A stretch of 64,000 nt of DNA, from contig JBGCGD010000003.1 of NCBI GenBank assembly GCA_045110515.1, forward strand, positions 124,001 to 188,000, read 5' to 3'. Each line of letters begins with the position of its first letter. Positions within the stretch are counted from its first letter, which is position 1. The position numbers and the translations under genes were made by a program. This document shows, one piece after another, positions 63,401-64,000 of this stretch. Under the pieces are notes generated by a model. That model was given only the letters and a program-made list of their open reading frames with translations, made no database searches and was not told the DNA's origin. The DNA is from Granulosicoccus sp045110515 (GTDB lineage: Bacteria; Pseudomonadota; Gammaproteobacteria; Granulosicoccales; Granulosicoccaceae).

Positions 63401-63725
63401 TCTGAAAGCCGGTGGAACCGGACTAAACCTGACAGCGGCAGACACTGTGATTCACTACGATCCGTGGTGGAACCCTGCTGTTGAAAATCAGGCAAGTGAT
63501 CGTGCCCATAGAATCGGACAGAACAAACCGGTATTCATCTACAAGCTGGTTGCCAGCAATACAGTAGAAGAAAAAATTATGGCCATGCAGGCCCAGAAAA
63601 AGCAGTTGGCAGATCAGACGGTCAATCAGACAGAGGCTACCGCTATGCAAAATTTAACGGCTGACGATATTCTTGATTTGTTTTCAGCGTCCGAAGAGGA
63701 TGACTCTGCCTCATCCGCTGCGTAA
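60432..63725 (+). CDS. SWIM zinc-finger and SNF2 family helicase
   Basis: Large ATP-dependent DNA translocase of 1097 aa. The SWIM motif C73-x-C75-x5-C81-x-H83 is at the N-terminus. A long middle region belongs to bacterial SNF2 proteins. The helicase core has D649-MGLGKT, D746-EAQ, and H1026-RIGQ in motif VI. Such proteins may remodel protein-DNA complexes, and none is well understood in bacteria. The start is GTG at 60432. A TACAAT at 60420-60425 stands just 6 bases before it, so a leaderless message is possible. The 286-base upstream gap holds nothing else I recognise. Its end overlaps the convergent symporter gene by 15 bases. Confidence 0.9.
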   Translation: MNNQPRILNFDDVIELCGSVATSRGQVYKASGAVQEVDWIPDSNILSGTVQGSESEPYHVRITIAPHRFDGECTCPAHYNCKHVAATLLSWIDQQTASPTVDDQMLRAVNRWLQKVVEQGRKAAPLHEHHEPGEPLLFYQLDKTPLTQSSSGITLQILQSRLLKRGGYGKETPYRYNGHYYHPDWVLQSDRAILELAIGKQSDFSYRELTIEGDIGHLLMNKLVDTGRTFWGPDREKPLTRGTTRTLDFNWQLKDDNSFQLTTQLPEVEDWTLIPSDPPWYLDSSDVCAGQLDKAPHVGLLSQFIDAPPLPEAHAQAVSNYLASRLPESTLPLPREPNFVRIDEAPQPILVLQSRDDSADIRDFYASIKFRYADYLLPFDGMEADATLEGKTTDGKPLVLKRDLLAEVRYAVDFGKHFPEFEAATSNDAEFYSKADKQPRSKEVQRIAHSWRELLNERTELSNRGWTVQIREPFDLNFKSVTQIEATVSETTSNWFDMALKLRHDDQQFDLLPLVIDWLQGDSRDSSILLQADDGQWLEVAPELFAPVAETLMELYDDPSSAEHFRLPRQRAGTLDTLESHWQKQGVNVAWNQAQNVFDLAEKLRNFDGIENSDAPVNVNATLRPYQLEGMAWLGFLAEFGFNGILADDMGLGKTVQTLGHLQQERDIGRLTKPTLIVAPTSLLGNWQREAARFTPNLSTLIWHGTQRKLRDLTTNPIDIVITSYALVTRDINLLGQQDFGCVVLDEAQAIKNPTAKVTQALKTLTIERRICLTGTPLENHLGELWSQFDFLMPGFLGSRKHFNRYFRTPIENHASVERQSRLSALIRPFLLRRRKEQVATELPPKTEIIREVTLEPTQARLYESIRISMEQRVRALLAERGLARSHIEMLDALLKLRQTCCHPALVKLDSARGINESAKTDLLMSMLDELISEGKKILLFSQFTEMLGLIEAELNKREIRYAKLTGRTRKRDEVIDSFQHGDIPLFLISLKAGGTGLNLTAADTVIHYDPWWNPAVENQASDRAHRIGQNKPVFIYKLVASNTVEEKIMAMQAQKKQLADQTVNQTEATAMQNLTADDILDLFSASEEDDSASSAA

Positions 63726-64000
63726 GGCTAGCTTACGCCGAATCTCTGCATGCGCCACCTCTGTGATTGGGTAATGACGCATTGTCCAAATCGCCGCGAG
63801 CTTGAAGAGGATACACGGTGCGCCATACAAAATTGCCAGCCACAACAGCGCATCACCATCATTAGCCTCTGTGGCGCTGAAGCCTGCAATTTCCAGTAGC
63901 GGAAAAGCAATACCTATCGCTAAGCCATAGGATAATTTCGATGCTGTCCCCCAAAGCGCGAAAAACAGTCCAGGGCGACGATAACCGCTTTCCAACGCAT
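63711..64000 (-). CDS. MFS GPH-type sugar/cation symporter, C-terminal part
   Basis: The last 96 or so codons of a gene that continues past the window edge. The reading frame stays open through 64000. ALESGYRRPGLFFALWG, followed by two hydrophobic segments, is typical of the C-terminus of glycoside-pentoside-hexuronide symporters. The remaining N-terminal membrane helices are outside the window, so the substrate cannot be judged. Confidence 0.82.
   Translation of the reverse strand, partial: ALESGYRRPGLFFALWGTASKLSYGLAIGIAFPLLEIAGFSATEANDGDALLWLAILYGAPCILFKLAAIWTMRHYPITEVAHAEIRRKLALRSG

Noticed and set aside
1..64000. tRNA genes, CRISPR arrays, insertion sequences and prophage.
   Set aside because: I looked for T-loop motifs, regular direct repeats, transposase motifs and phage genes and saw none. 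A tRNAscan or IS search would settle it.

Overview
The window is a contiguous, gene-dense piece of bacterial chromosome, about half G+C by eye. It most resembles a free-living gammaproteobacterium. The reasons are the ponA / pilMNOPQ / aroK-aroB-damX-gltB order, a two-subunit glycyl-tRNA synthetase, a MetA-type homoserine acyltransferase, and glnA followed by a DUF4124 gene and ntrBC. I see no insertion sequence, prophage, CRISPR array, tRNA or rRNA. I cannot name the genus.

Left part (1-24.7 kb): a BCCT transporter and PBP1A run leftward. The type IV pilus assembly operon pilMNOPQ, shikimate genes aroK and aroB, a DamX-like ATPase/SPOR protein and gltB run rightward. gltB is followed by dnaG rather than gltD, with a perfect 14-bp inverted repeat between them. 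Then come rsmE, a LEA-type lipoprotein, a sirtuin, a DUF481 outer-membrane protein and a REC-PAS-PAS protein with no output domain.

Middle part (24.7-42.7 kb): a leftward tcdA / lipoprotein / CinA-like cluster, a GIY-YIG protein, an RRM RNA-binding protein, trmB and an SLC13/TrkA-C permease. Next are a leftward CdsA-like/CDP-alcohol phosphotransferase pair, a transglutaminase-like protein lacking its cysteine, a ypfJ / ATPase / metA cluster, tatD, and the glyQ-glyS-gmhB-plsC operon.

Right part (42.7-64 kb): a nitrogen-control block of glnA, ggt, DUF4124, ntrB and ntrC. Palindromes matching the NtrC consensus lie upstream of glnA (one, overlapping a TATAAT) and of ntrB (two, 31 bp apart). Then follow an orphan prepilin, holA-asnS, pyrD, a DHH phosphoesterase, a small exported protein, a histone-deacetylase-family gene divergent from a PatZ-like protein acetyltransferase with a shortened ATP-grasp region, a hydrolase, a SWIM/SNF2 helicase and a truncated MFS symporter.

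Most of this is housekeeping. The points most worth a second look are the NtrC sites, the deacetylase/acetyltransferase pair with its degenerate ATP-grasp segment, the Cys-to-Ser transglutaminase, the gltB-dnaG junction and the non-canonical CDP-alcohol phosphotransferase. I did not find a clearly new multi-gene system.
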